Positions 8,558 to 18,131 of a DNA stretch of 64,000 nucleotides are shown in pieces; position 1 is the stretch's first letter, and each line of letters opens with the position of its first letter. The position numbers and the translations under genes were made by a program. Under the pieces are notes generated by a model. The model saw nothing but the letters and a program-made list of their open reading frames with translations. It did not search any database and was not told the origin of the DNA. This DNA comes from Rhodoblastus acidophilus. Its GTDB lineage: Bacteria > Pseudomonadota > Alphaproteobacteria > Rhizobiales > Beijerinckiaceae. Where the stretch lies: contig NZ_FYDG01000008.1 of assembly GCF_900187365.1 (NCBI RefSeq), positions 62,001 to 126,000 on the forward strand, read 5' to 3'.

Positions 8558-8752
8558 ATGGACCATTCGTCAGACACAATCGATCTTGCGGTTCTGCTGC
8601 CCGTGATGCTCGGCGTGACCCTCATTCTGGGTTACGCGGTTCATTCGGTGCTGCGCGACAAGGGCCTGGGCGTCGTCGGCAATGGCGCCTTCCTGATGAT
8701 CGGGCTGGTGGCGGGCGGCGCCTTCATGGGCTTCTGCCAGGCGCATTTCTAA
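8558..8752 (+). CDS. Small membrane protein with two transmembrane segments
   Basis: A 64-residue protein with two hydrophobic segments (about residues 10-29 and 41-59) joined by a short basic loop (LRDKGLG). It is similar in size and architecture to many small inner-membrane proteins but I cannot assign a family. It lies 51 bases after the previous unknown membrane protein on the same strand. Confidence 0.55.
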   Translation: MDHSSDTIDLAVLLPVMLGVTLILGYAVHSVLRDKGLGVVGNGAFLMIGLVAGGAFMGFCQAHF

Positions 8753-8765
8753 AGCCGGGCCGATC

Positions 8766-8852
8766 TGGTGCGGGCGGCCGGGATCGAACCGGCACGGCCA
8801 TACGGCCGAGAGATTTTAAGTCTCTTGCGTCTACCAATTTCGCCACGCCCGC
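8766..8852 (-). tRNA. tRNA-Leu (UAA anticodon)
   Basis: Read on the minus strand, a 7-bp acceptor stem (GCGGGCG with CGCCCGC), a D-loop with TTGGTAGACGC, an anticodon arm AGAGACTTAAAATCTCT exposing TAA, a long variable arm and a GGGATCGAACCC-like T arm can be folded. The long variable arm and anticodon identify leucine tRNA. The 3' CCA is encoded at 8768-8766. Confidence 0.95.
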
Positions 8853-9054
8853 GCGAAAACCCTTTTAGTGCATGATGTTTGCTACTGGAAAGCGGTTTTT
8901 GGCGGCAAGCCCGCCGAAACCGGAAGGCAATCCGGCGTGTCAAAAAGCCGCGCCAGAAATCCGGCGCCGGGAAACCACATTTCAGTTAAAATTGTCCCAA
9001 CAGCTTGACCGCCGATCACAATTTTGTGAAAGCTGAGGGGGTCCGGAGATTGCC

Positions 9055-9813
9055 GTGTCCCCACGTATCGCCCTTGTCGTCGGCCTCAAGCAGGAAGCTC
9101 GAGCCGCAGCCGCCCCCCTGACCATCGTCGGCGGCGGCTCCGCCCAGCGAACCTACGACCTGCTCAAGCGCGCCGGACCCATCGACGCCGTGATGAGCTT
9201 TGGCATCGCCGGCGGCATCGCGCCCGGCCATGTATGCGGCGACGTCATTCTCGCCGACGCCATCATCGCCGACGATATTTACCCAACCGACGCCCGCTGG
9301 CTCAAGAGCCTGGCGCGCAAGATTCCCAATCCGCGGATCGGCGCCATCGCCGGCGTCGACGAAATGATCGGCTGCCACAGCATCAAGGCGCATCTGCACA
9401 AGACCACCGGCGCCGTCGCCGTGGATATGGAATCCCATGGCGCGGCGCGTTATGCGCGCGAACAGGGCGTTCCCTTCATCGCGCTGCGCGCCGTGGCCGA
9501 TCCGCATCACCGCGCGCTGCCGCAATCGGCCCTGGTCGGCATGAATCCCGACGGTTCGACCAATGTGCCGGCCGTGCTGCGCAAGCTGGCGCGGCGGCCG
9601 GGCGATCTGCCCGGCCTGATTTTGACGGCGCGCGAAGCCGGCGCCGCCATGCGCTCGCTACTCCGCTGCCGCAGCCTGCTTGGCGAGCTTTTCGGCTTCG
9701 ACCACGGCGTTCAGCCGCTCCTCGACCTGCGCGGTAAAGGTGAAGCGCGCCGGCCGCTGTTTGTCGAGGGGAATATCGGGCTTCATGGGGCCCTCAGTAT
9801 CGACGCCGAATAA
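9055..9813 (+). CDS. hpnG: Hopanoid-associated nucleoside phosphorylase HpnG
   Basis: HpnG cleaves adenine from adenosylhopane to give phosphoribosylhopane on the way to C35 extended hopanoids. The protein resembles MTA/SAH nucleosidase-type phosphorylases: SFGIAGGIAPG near residue 48 and the purine-binding VDMESHGAARYA near residue 123. The conserved domain ends around residue 205; the last roughly 50 residues are an extension that reads over the 3' end of the convergent hpnH gene for 156 bases. The start codon is GTG at 9055, after an AGGGGGTCCGGAG stretch. hpnG and hpnH converge rather than forming one operon. Confidence 0.88.
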   Translation: MSPRIALVVGLKQEARAAAAPLTIVGGGSAQRTYDLLKRAGPIDAVMSFGIAGGIAPGHVCGDVILADAIIADDIYPTDARWLKSLARKIPNPRIGAIAGVDEMIGCHSIKAHLHKTTGAVAVDMESHGAARYAREQGVPFIALRAVADPHHRALPQSALVGMNPDGSTNVPAVLRKLARRPGDLPGLILTAREAGAAMRSLLRCRSLLGELFGFDHGVQPLLDLRGKGEARRPLFVEGNIGLHGALSIDAE

Positions 9814-10809
9814 TGCCGTCTTGATGGCGGCCCAGGGGTTGCCGATGGCGTGCTTCACCGCGCTCGGCTCGAAGCCGCAATGCACCATGCAGTCGGCGCA
9901 TTTCTCGTAATTGCCGACGCCGTAGCTGTCCCAGTCGGTCGTCTCCATCAGCTCCTTGAACGAGGAGGCGTAGCCCTCGTTGAGCAGATAGCACGGCCGC
10001 TGCCAGCCAAAGATCGTGCGGGCCGGATTGCCCCAGGGCGTGCAGGAATAAGACTGGTTGCCCGCGAGGAAATCGAGGAACAGCGAGGACTGGAAGAAAT
10101 CCCACTTCTTGCCGCCATTGCCCCGGCGGAAGATGGCGCGGAACAGCTCCTTGGTCTTGGTGCGGTTCAAGAAGTGCTGCTGGTCCGGGGCGCGCTCGTA
10201 GGCGTAGCCCGGCGCGACCGTGGCGCCGCCGTTGACGCCGAGATCCTTCAGCGTGTCCAGGAAGTTGGCGACGCGCTCGGGATCGGCGTCGTTGAACAGG
10301 GTGCAGTTGACGCTGACCTTGAAGCCTTTGACGCGGGCGGCGGCGATGGCCTTGACGGCGCGATCGTAAACGCCGTCCTGACACACCGATTTGTCGTGCA
10401 TCTCGCGGTCGCCGTCGAGATGGATCGACCAGTTGAAGGCGTCGCTCGGCTGGAACTCGCCGAGCCGCTTCTCCAGCAGCAGGGCGTTGGTGCAGACCGT
10501 GACGAACTTTTTCCGGTCGAGCGCGCCGCGCACGATTTTCGGCAGGTCCTTGTGCAGTAGCGGCTCGCCGCCGGCGATCACCACCACGGGCGCGCCACAT
10601 TCGTCGATCGCCTCCATGCAGTCTTCATAGGGCAGACGCTGGTTCAGGATCTTGTCGGGATAATCGATCTTGCCGCAACCGGAGCAGGCGAGGTTGCAGC
10701 GAAACAGCGGCTCCAACATCAGCACCAGCGGGTAACGCTTGCGGCCGAGAAGATGCTGCTTAACGATATAGGCGCCGATTCGCGCGCCTTCGAGCACCGG
10801 TATTCCCAT
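9658..10809 (-). CDS. hpnH: Adenosylhopene synthase, radical SAM protein HpnH
   Basis: HpnH adds the 5'-deoxyadenosyl radical from S-adenosylmethionine to diploptene, the first step of C35 hopanoid side-chain synthesis. The 383-residue protein has the radical SAM CNLACSGC cluster motif (Cys38, Cys42, Cys45), a GGEPLL motif near residue 80 and a C-terminal cysteine cluster (CADCMVHCGFEPS) of the SPASM-like type seen in HpnH. The final 52 codons overlap hpnG on the other strand. Its promoter must lie in the 229-base gap shared with divergent hpnN. Confidence 0.95.
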   Translation of the reverse strand: MGIPVLEGARIGAYIVKQHLLGRKRYPLVLMLEPLFRCNLACSGCGKIDYPDKILNQRLPYEDCMEAIDECGAPVVVIAGGEPLLHKDLPKIVRGALDRKKFVTVCTNALLLEKRLGEFQPSDAFNWSIHLDGDREMHDKSVCQDGVYDRAVKAIAAARVKGFKVSVNCTLFNDADPERVANFLDTLKDLGVNGGATVAPGYAYERAPDQQHFLNRTKTKELFRAIFRRGNGGKKWDFFQSSLFLDFLAGNQSYSCTPWGNPARTIFGWQRPCYLLNEGYASSFKELMETTDWDSYGVGNYEKCADCMVHCGFEPSAVKHAIGNPWAAIKTALFGVDTEGPMKPDIPLDKQRPARFTFTAQVEERLNAVVEAEKLAKQAAAAE

Positions 10810-11038
10810 GCTAGTCTCCGGTTTTCCCGGCGCCGTTCGCGAGGGGGCGCGGGAGGGGTTCGCAACGCTTTACGGCCCGCGCTGCCCTGGCCATTCGGGG
10901 CAAGCCATAGGCTGACGCGGTTTTCCCCGCAAGCAAAAATCAGCCCAGCTCGAGCCGAGGCGGAGAAAACGACGTGACACGGTTTCCTTTTGCGAGGAAA
11001 TAACGCAGTTTGCGCGCCATTCAACGGAACGCCCGCTC

Positions 11039-13672
11039 ATGCATTCCCCTGTGCTGCATTCTCCGTCCGAGGAAATCGGATTTGTCGCCCGGCTGGTCGC
11101 GCTGTGCGCCCGGCGCAAATGGCTCACCCTGCTGCTGTCCTTGGCCCTCACGGCCTGCGCCGGCTGGTACGCCGCCGGGCATTTCGCCATGTCCACCGAT
11201 CTCAATACGCTGATCGCGCAGGATCTGCCGTGGCGTCAGCGCGAGATCGCGCTGAGCAAGGCTTTTCCGCAGCGTCAGGACATGCTGCTGGCCGTGCTCG
11301 ACGCGCCCAGCCCCGAACACGCCAATGCGGCGGCGCGCAAGCTGCAGGCCGCGCTGCAAAGCCAGACCGGGCATTTCAAGGCGGTCCGCTCCTTGGAGAC
11401 CTCGGATTATTTCGCGCGCGAGGGGCTGCTTTATTTGCCGGCGGCGGATGTTTCGACCCGCATGGGGCAATTGATCGACGCCCAGCCCTTCCTGGGCGCG
11501 CTGGCGCGCGATCCCAGCCTGCGCGGCCTCGCGGGCGCGGTCGGGCTGATGGGCGGCGCACAAAGCCAGCCAAACGCCAAACAACCCGAAGCCAAACAAT
11601 CCGCCAAGGAGACAACCGCCGAGACCCAGGAAATGGGCAAGGCGCTCGCGGCCGTCGCCGACGCCCTGAACGCCGCCAGCCAGGGCCAGGCGGCGGATTT
11701 CTCCTGGTCGGCGCTGTTTTCCGGCGCCCCCGCCAGCGTCGCCGACAAACGGCGCTTCATCCAGATCAGCCCGAAACTGGATTATTCGGAACTCCAGCCC
11801 GGCGCCGCCGCCAGCGCGGCCGTGCGCGCCACGGCGGCGTCGCTCGGCCTCACCCCCGACCAGGGCTATCGCGTGCGGCTGACCGGCGACGTCGCCATGC
11901 AGGACGAGGAATTCGGCACGCTGGCCGAGGGCGCGGCGGTCAACAATGCGCTGATGGTGGCCGCCGTGCTGCTGATCCTGTGGCGGGCCTTGCGCTGGGG
12001 CCGGCTGATCCTTGCGGTGATGGCCAATATGATGGCGGGCCTCGCGCTGACCGCCGCCGCCGGCCTCGCCATGGTCGGCGTGCTCAACCCGATTTCCGTG
12101 GCCTTCGCCGTGCTGTTCGTCGGCATTGGCGTCGATTTCGGCATTCAGTTCAGCGTGCGCTACCGCGAGGAGCGGTTCCAGCACCTCAATCTCGACAAGG
12201 CCGTGGATCTCGCCGGCGCGGGCGCCAGCCTGCCGCTGGCGCTGGCGGCGGCGGCGACGGCGGCGGGCTTTTTCTCCTTCATTCCCACCGCCTATCGCGG
12301 CGTGTCAGAACTCGGCCTGATCGCCGGCGTCGGCATGATCCTGGCGTTCTGCTCGACCGTCACCCTGCTGCCGGCGCTGCTGGCGATCCTCAAGCCGCCG
12401 CCGGAAACCGCCCCGGTCGGCTACGCCTTTCTGGCGCCGATCGACCGGTTCCAGACCGGCCATCGCAAGCTGATCGTGTTCGCGGCGCTCGGCCTCGCCC
12501 TGCTGGGCGCGCCGCTGCTGGCGCAGGTGCGGTTCGACATCAATCCGCTCAACCTGCGCAGCCCCAAGGTCGAGTCGGTCGCCACCCTGCTCGACCTGAG
12601 CAGCGACCCGCGCAACGCGCTCAATTCCATCGAGATCCTGGCGAAAAACCTGCCGGAGGCCGATGCGCTGGCCGAGAGGCTGCGCGCCCTGCCGGAAGTG
12701 GATGCGGTGACCACGCTGACGAGCTTCGTTCCGGAAGCCCAGAAACCGAAGCTGGAGGCCATCGCCGACGCCCGCGACCTGCTCGGCCCCAGCCTGTCGG
12801 TCACGCCCCTGCCCGCGCCCGACGACGCCGGAGACGTCGCCGCCCTGCGCGACGGCGCCAAGGCCCTGGCGCACGCCAAGGGGCTGGAGGCGATGGCTGC
12901 GGCGTTCCAGCGCCTGTCGGACGCGCCCGCCCCGGCGCGCGAACTGGCGCGACGCCATGTGATCGCGCCGATCGTTTCGCTGCTCGGCGACGTCCGAGCG
13001 TCGCTGGCGGCGGCGCCGGCGGCGCTCAAGGACCTGCCGCCGGAGCTTTCGCAAGACTGGCTGTCCCCCGACGGCCGCGCGCGGCTGGAGCTTTTCCCGC
13101 GCGGAGACCGCAATGATTTTGACAATCTGCGCAAATTCTCCGACGCCGTGCGGAAAATCGCGCCGGAGGCGGCGGGCGCCGCCGTCTCCATTCTGGAATC
13201 CGGCGACACCGTCATCAAGGCCTTCGCCCAGGCCGGCGCGCTGGCGCTGATCTCCATCACCGTGCTGCTGTGGCTGGCGCTGCGCCGCATCGGCGATGTC
13301 GCGCTGACCCTGGCGCCGCTGCTGCTGGCGGGTGTCTATACGATGGAAATCTCCGTGCTGATCGGCTTGAAGCTGAACTTCGCCAATATCATCGCCCTGC
13401 CGCTGCTGCTGGGGCTGGGCGTCGCCTTCAAGATTTATTACGTGATGGCCTGGCGCGCGGGTTCGGCCGAACTGCTGCAAACCAGTTTGACGCGGGCGAT
13501 TTTCTTCTCGGCCATGACCACCGCGACGGCGTTCGGCAGCCTGTATCTGTCCAACCATCCGGGCACGTCGAGCATGGGCGAACTGCTCGCGCTGTCGCTC
13601 GCCACCACTTTGTGCGCCGCCGTGTTCTTCCAGCCGGCGCTGATGGGACCGCCGCGGAAAAACGCCGCCTGA
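11039..13672 (+). CDS. hpnN: Hopanoid transporter HpnN (RND family)
   Basis: HpnN is the inner-membrane RND-type transporter required to move hopanoids to the outer membrane. This 877-residue protein has the duplicated RND layout: a first membrane helix near residue 35, a large periplasmic domain, five helices (about 300-450 with GVGIDFGIQFSVRYRE), a second helix and periplasmic domain, and a final helix bundle (about 735-870, LLLGLGVAFKIYYV). The ATG at 11039 is the chosen start. It is divergent from hpnH, and its stop is three bases from the stop of the convergent esterase. Confidence 0.92.
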   Translation: MHSPVLHSPSEEIGFVARLVALCARRKWLTLLLSLALTACAGWYAAGHFAMSTDLNTLIAQDLPWRQREIALSKAFPQRQDMLLAVLDAPSPEHANAAARKLQAALQSQTGHFKAVRSLETSDYFAREGLLYLPAADVSTRMGQLIDAQPFLGALARDPSLRGLAGAVGLMGGAQSQPNAKQPEAKQSAKETTAETQEMGKALAAVADALNAASQGQAADFSWSALFSGAPASVADKRRFIQISPKLDYSELQPGAAASAAVRATAASLGLTPDQGYRVRLTGDVAMQDEEFGTLAEGAAVNNALMVAAVLLILWRALRWGRLILAVMANMMAGLALTAAAGLAMVGVLNPISVAFAVLFVGIGVDFGIQFSVRYREERFQHLNLDKAVDLAGAGASLPLALAAAATAAGFFSFIPTAYRGVSELGLIAGVGMILAFCSTVTLLPALLAILKPPPETAPVGYAFLAPIDRFQTGHRKLIVFAALGLALLGAPLLAQVRFDINPLNLRSPKVESVATLLDLSSDPRNALNSIEILAKNLPEADALAERLRALPEVDAVTTLTSFVPEAQKPKLEAIADARDLLGPSLSVTPLPAPDDAGDVAALRDGAKALAHAKGLEAMAAAFQRLSDAPAPARELARRHVIAPIVSLLGDVRASLAAAPAALKDLPPELSQDWLSPDGRARLELFPRGDRNDFDNLRKFSDAVRKIAPEAAGAAVSILESGDTVIKAFAQAGALALISITVLLWLALRRIGDVALTLAPLLLAGVYTMEISVLIGLKLNFANIIALPLLLGLGVAFKIYYVMAWRAGSAELLQTSLTRAIFFSAMTTATAFGSLYLSNHPGTSSMGELLALSLATTLCAAVFFQPALMGPPRKNAA

Positions 13673-13675
13673 GCG

Positions 13676-14608
13676 CTACCGGCTCTCGGCGCGGCGCGCG
13701 GGCTTGGCCGAGTCGAGCAGGATTTGCGCCCAGGCCTGCGCGGTCTTTTCCAGGCCGGAGCCGGCCATGTGGCAATCATCGTAGCGATCGACCGGGTCCA
13801 GTAGCGCATCGGTGCTCACGCCGGGCGCGTGGATGAGCGCCAGCGCCTGCTGGGCGCGCACGATCTCATTATCAGCCACATGAAACTTGAAGCCGCCATT
13901 GCTCGGCTCCAGGCATTTGGAGGCCACCGCGACATGCACGGGCGCATCGACGCCATTGGCGCGCAGCGTCTCCACCATGGCGAGGAATTTGTCGCGATAA
14001 GCCTCCGCGCGCGTTCCCGCGACGAAATCCGCCTCGCCCTGGTCCCACAGAACGTCGGTGACGCGATAGCCCCGCGTCTTGAGCCGCCCCGCCAGATCGG
14101 CCAGCAGCGGGGCGATGTCTCCGCCGGGCGCCCAGCGCGCCACCAGCGAGCCGGAGAACGCCAGCGGCGCGATCACGACGCTGTCGTAGCGGCCCGAGGC
14201 GATCAGCAGGTCGCCGAGCCGGGTCCAATATTCGCCTTTGGCGCCGGTGGCGCCGAGCAGCGGCGAAGCCGCGACGAAACAGCCGCCGCCGAAGAAATTG
14301 ACCACGTTGTCGCCGTGCTGCGACTGGAACCGCTGGCCGCCGTAATTGGCGGCGTTGGACTGGCCCAGCGCCATCAGCACGGCGGTGCGCCCGGTCTGCT
14401 CGGGACAGGCGATCGCCGTCTTGCTCTCGTCGGCGACCAGCAGGCCGTTGGCGTCGAACCGATACCGGCTGTCATGCGGCGCGGACGGCGCGAAGCGCTC
14501 CTTCAGGGCCGACAGTTGCGGCCAGGGAAACAGCTCGTATTTCTTGCTCAACGCGCCGCTTGTATAGCTTATCCCGACAACCAATATCGGCAACAACGTC
14601 TTCCGCAT
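13676..14608 (-). CDS. SGNH-type hydrolase / sialate O-acetylesterase-like protein
   Basis: This 310-residue exported protein has an N-terminal signal or anchor segment (MRKTLLPILVVGISYTSGAL). ALGQSNAAN supplies the block I serine, an FSGS glycine region follows, LWDQGEAD is typical of the CE6/sialate O-acetylesterase group, and a late DDCHM supplies the aspartate-histidine pair. It probably removes acyl groups from a carbohydrate in the periplasm; the substrate is unknown. The ATG at 14608 has a strong GGGGAGGAA ribosome site 6 bases away; the upstream in-frame start at 14659 lacks one. Confidence 0.72.
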   Translation of the reverse strand: MRKTLLPILVVGISYTSGALSKKYELFPWPQLSALKERFAPSAPHDSRYRFDANGLLVADESKTAIACPEQTGRTAVLMALGQSNAANYGGQRFQSQHGDNVVNFFGGGCFVAASPLLGATGAKGEYWTRLGDLLIASGRYDSVVIAPLAFSGSLVARWAPGGDIAPLLADLAGRLKTRGYRVTDVLWDQGEADFVAGTRAEAYRDKFLAMVETLRANGVDAPVHVAVASKCLEPSNGGFKFHVADNEIVRAQQALALIHAPGVSTDALLDPVDRYDDCHMAGSGLEKTAQAWAQILLDSAKPARRAESR

Positions 14609-14881
14609 CAAATTTCCTCCCCGCAGGCCCGAGACGAATATAGGAAATCCAAAACCCAATCTTGCATGAGGATTTCGTTTGTCAACACAGCGCCATTATC
14701 TAAAAATCCTACGCAAATACACTGAAAAATTCGCGCTTGCGTACCCAATACGCTCCAGAACCAACCCAGGATTCGCCTTGGCTTGAACGCGCGGCGCGCA
14801 TTGACACGCCCGAGGAAATTGCGATTGTCGCAGATCGGCGCCGACCGCCGCAAAACCGGCGCCCTTCCTCCAGGAGCGCTC

Positions 14882-15418
14882 ATGGCCCCCGCCCCCGCGA
14901 AAATCGGCGTTCTCACCATTTCCGACCGCGCCAGCGCCGGCGTGTATGAGGATATTTCCGGCCCGGCCATCCGCGACTGGCTGCACAAGGCGCTGTCGGT
15001 CCCGTTCGAGCTGGACATGCGCGTCATCCCCGACGGTTTTGAACGCGTGCGCGACACGCTGATCGACATGGCCGATGGCGCCGGCTGCTGCCTCGTCCTC
15101 ACCACCGGCGGCACCGGGCCGGCGCCGCGCGACCTGACCCCCGAGGCGACACTCGCCGCCTGCGACCGGGAAATGCCGGGGTTCGGCGAGCTGATGCGGA
15201 TGAAAAGCCTGGAGCAGACGCCGACCGCCATCCTGTCGCGGCAGACGGCGGCGCATCGCGGGGCGTGCCTGGTGGTGAACCTGCCGGGCAGCCCGCGCTC
15301 GATCGACCTGTGCCTGTCAGCCGTGTTTCCCGCCATCCCCTATTGCGTCGAGCTGATCGGCGGCGCCTGGCTGGATACGCATCCCGAGGTTGTGAAGACG
15401 GTGCGGCCGAAGAAATAG
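14882..15418 (+). CDS. mog: Molybdopterin adenylyltransferase
   Basis: Mog adenylates molybdopterin before molybdenum insertion. The 178-residue sequence closely follows MogA: IGVLTISDRASAGVYEDISGPAI at the N terminus, LTTGGTGPAPRDLTPEAT in the middle, MPGFGELMR and LNLPGSPRS-like NLPGSPRS, and the C-terminal PYCVELIGG. An AGGAG ribosome site precedes the ATG at 14882; in-frame starts further upstream lack one. It is a single-gene unit between a minus-strand esterase and the ATP-grasp operon. Confidence 0.92.
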   Translation: MAPAPAKIGVLTISDRASAGVYEDISGPAIRDWLHKALSVPFELDMRVIPDGFERVRDTLIDMADGAGCCLVLTTGGTGPAPRDLTPEATLAACDREMPGFGELMRMKSLEQTPTAILSRQTAAHRGACLVVNLPGSPRSIDLCLSAVFPAIPYCVELIGGAWLDTHPEVVKTVRPKK

Positions 15419-15614
15419 GCTAAACCGCGGGCGGGGCGGCCCCGGCGCCCTGTCGAACGCGGTCCGGGGCGGAAGCGCGACGGGAGTTTCGCGCCTGAAG
15501 CGTGACGCCGGCTGCGGCCGCCCGGCATCACTTTCGCTAAACCGTTTGCGAAAGGGGGTTTTTTTCCTAAGGAATTTGCGTCAGAGTCGGTGTTCGTTTT
15601 TTTTCGGGGTGGAA

Positions 15615-18131
15615 ATGGGTCCGGCGACCGAGAAAGCCTCCAGCGCCAAAGCGCGGCGGCTTGTGGAGATGACCGCGGCCTATCGGCCGTCCGACAACGC
15701 GCCGGATGAATTCATCGGCGCGGACGATCGGCCGCGCGGCCATTGGCTCGAATTTTTCGACAAAATGGCCGGGCTCGGCGCCGACGACGTCGCCCGCCGC
15801 TTCGAAACCATCGAGCGCAACATCCGCGAACAGGGCGTGTCCTACCGCGCCTACGGCGAAACGACCGAGCGCATCTGGCCGCTCAGCCATATGCCGCTGT
15901 TGATCTCGGAAAAAGACTGGGCGGTGATCGAGGCCGCCGTCACCCAGCGCGCCGAAATTTTCGACCTGCTGCTCAACGACCTCTATGGCAAGGGCGAACT
16001 GGTCCGCAACGGCTTCCTGCCCGCCGCCGCCGTCACCGGCAGCTCCGATTTCCTGCCGCCGATGGTCGGGGTCAAGCCGCGCGGCGGGCGCTGGCTCAAC
16101 CTCTACGCCGCCGATCTCGGGCGCGGCCCCGATGGGCAATGGTGGGTGCTGTCCGACCGCGTGCAGGCGCCCTCCGGCCTCGGCTATGCGCTGGAAAACC
16201 GGCTGAATCTCACGCGCGCCTTCCAGGCCATTTACCGCGACATGAACGTGCGGCGGCTCGCGCCGTTCTTCCAGGCGTTTCGCGGCGGGCTCGCCACGCT
16301 CGCCAGCCGCTCGGACCCGCGCATCTGCCTCTACACCCCCGGCCCCTACAGCGAGACCTATTACGAACAGGCGTATCTGGCGCGTTATCTGGGTTTCGTG
16401 CTGGTGGAGGGCGCCGATCTCGTCGCCCGCGACGGCCTCGCCCATGTCCGCACCATCGCCGGGCTGAAACGCGCCGACGTGATCTGGCGGCGCATCGACG
16501 CCGATTTCGCCGATCCGCTGGAATTGAAAAGCGGCTCGCAGCTCGGCGTGCCCGGGTTGGTCGAAACCATCCGCCAGGGCAATGTCGCCGTGGTCAACGC
16601 GCTTGGCTCGGGCGTGGCGGAAACCCCCGCCCTGCTCGGCTTCATTCCGGCGCTGGCGGCGCGGCTGCTCGGCGAAAAGCTGCTGCTGCCCAATATCGCG
16701 ACCTGGTGGTGCGGGCAGGCGCGCGAGCGCGAGCATGTGCTGTCGCGGCTGCAGGACATGGCGATCGCCCCGGCCTTTGGCGCGGCGCCGACGCGATCCT
16801 TCCTCGGCGGCTCGGTCGTCGGCGGCGAGCTGACGCCGGCGCAGCGCCAGCGCCTCGCCGAGGCGATCCGCGCGCGCGGCGCCGATTATGTCGGGCAGGA
16901 AGTGGCCAGCCTCTCGACCACCCCGACCTGGGTCGGCTCCAAGCTGGAGCCGCGCCCGTTCGTGCTGCGCGTGTTCGCGGCGCTCGGCCCGGACGGCAAA
17001 TTCCATGTCATGCCCGGCGGCTTCTGCCGCATCTCCGACCGGCTGGATTCCCGCGCCGTCGCCATGGGCGCGGGCGTGCAGACCACCGACGTCTGGATCG
17101 TCGCCAACAAGCCGGTGGAGGCCGTCAGCCTGCTGCCGCAGAACGAGAATGTGTCGATCCGCCGCATCATGGGCAATCTGCCCAGCCGCGCCGCCGACAA
17201 TCTGTTCTGGCTCGGCCGTTATGTGGAGCGCGCCGAAGCGACGCTGCGGCTGATCCGCTGCCTCGGCAAGCGCGTGATCGAGAACGAGGATCTGACGGCG
17301 GAAGGCGCGGCCACCATGCAGCGCCTGCGCAAGCTGCTGATCGAATGGGGCGCGGTTCCCGCCAAGCCCAAGATCGCGCTGACGCCGCAAAGCTTTTTGA
17401 ACACGGCGCTGTTCAATGTGGATGAGTTCGGTTCGGCGGTGTCGCTGGCGCAGAACGCGCAGCGCACGGCGGCGGTGATCCGGGAGCGCCTGTCCGTCGA
17501 CACCTGGCGCATCATCGTCGAGCTGCTGCAAGGGCTGCAAAACTGCCAGCCTCCGCTCGACGAGGCGGAACTGCTGGAGCAGGCCGATATCGCGCTGCAG
17601 GCCATCGCCAGCATTTCCGGGCTGGCGCAGGAGAACATGAACCGGGTCGCGGGCTGGCGCTTCCTGGAGATGGGCCGGCGGCTGGAGCGCGGCGTCAACA
17701 CCTGCCGCTTCATCCGCAGCTTCGGCATGGAGCAGGCGCGCGGCGCCGATTTCGACGTGCTGCTCGACCTGATCGACTCGCAGATCACCTATCGTTCGCG
17801 CTATCTGATCGGCGTCGCGCCCTATCCGGTGCGCGACATGGCGCTGCTCGACCCCTACAATCCGCGCTCGGTCGCGTTCCAGACCGCGCGGCTGGCGGAG
17901 CATATCGCCACGCTGCCGGTGCTGCGGCAAGACGGCATGCTCGAGGCGCCGAACCGCATCGCCATCAATCTCGACGCCGACCTGCGCACCACCTCGGCCA
18001 ACGCCGTGACCAGCGAATTCGTGCTGTCGGTGGAGCGCCGGCTGATGTTGCTCGCCAATTCCGTCGGCGCGCGCTATTTCCTGCAAGGCGCGAACGTGGC
18101 GCAGGCCGAAAAACAGGTGGGCCTCGCGTGA
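15615..18131 (+). CDS. Circularly permuted ATP-grasp / Alpha-E domain fusion protein
   Basis: The 838-residue protein joins two domains normally encoded separately. Residues 1 to about 510 form the circularly permuted ATP-grasp type 2 domain (DUF404/DUF407; LLISEKDWAVIEAAVTQRA, LYTPGPYSETYYEQAYLARYLGF, GGFCRIS). From about 518 on, SRAADNLFWLGRYVERAEATLRL starts a typical Alpha-E (DUF403) domain running to the end. With the following transglutaminase this is the ATP-grasp/Alpha-E/transglutaminase gene set predicted in the literature to form and process amide-linked peptides; no reaction is established. The ATG at 15615 follows GGGGTGGAA. Its stop overlaps the next start in GTGA. Confidence 0.85.
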   Translation: MGPATEKASSAKARRLVEMTAAYRPSDNAPDEFIGADDRPRGHWLEFFDKMAGLGADDVARRFETIERNIREQGVSYRAYGETTERIWPLSHMPLLISEKDWAVIEAAVTQRAEIFDLLLNDLYGKGELVRNGFLPAAAVTGSSDFLPPMVGVKPRGGRWLNLYAADLGRGPDGQWWVLSDRVQAPSGLGYALENRLNLTRAFQAIYRDMNVRRLAPFFQAFRGGLATLASRSDPRICLYTPGPYSETYYEQAYLARYLGFVLVEGADLVARDGLAHVRTIAGLKRADVIWRRIDADFADPLELKSGSQLGVPGLVETIRQGNVAVVNALGSGVAETPALLGFIPALAARLLGEKLLLPNIATWWCGQAREREHVLSRLQDMAIAPAFGAAPTRSFLGGSVVGGELTPAQRQRLAEAIRARGADYVGQEVASLSTTPTWVGSKLEPRPFVLRVFAALGPDGKFHVMPGGFCRISDRLDSRAVAMGAGVQTTDVWIVANKPVEAVSLLPQNENVSIRRIMGNLPSRAADNLFWLGRYVERAEATLRLIRCLGKRVIENEDLTAEGAATMQRLRKLLIEWGAVPAKPKIALTPQSFLNTALFNVDEFGSAVSLAQNAQRTAAVIRERLSVDTWRIIVELLQGLQNCQPPLDEAELLEQADIALQAIASISGLAQENMNRVAGWRFLEMGRRLERGVNTCRFIRSFGMEQARGADFDVLLDLIDSQITYRSRYLIGVAPYPVRDMALLDPYNPRSVAFQTARLAEHIATLPVLRQDGMLEAPNRIAINLDADLRTTSANAVTSEFVLSVERRLMLLANSVGARYFLQGANVAQAEKQVGLA

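Noticed and set aside
15567-18086. 839-codon open frame antisense to the ATP-grasp/Alpha-E gene
   Set aside because: It mirrors codon bias of the real gene in GC-rich DNA; composition is arginine/glutamine/histidine-rich with no domain, and the plus-strand protein has clear motifs.
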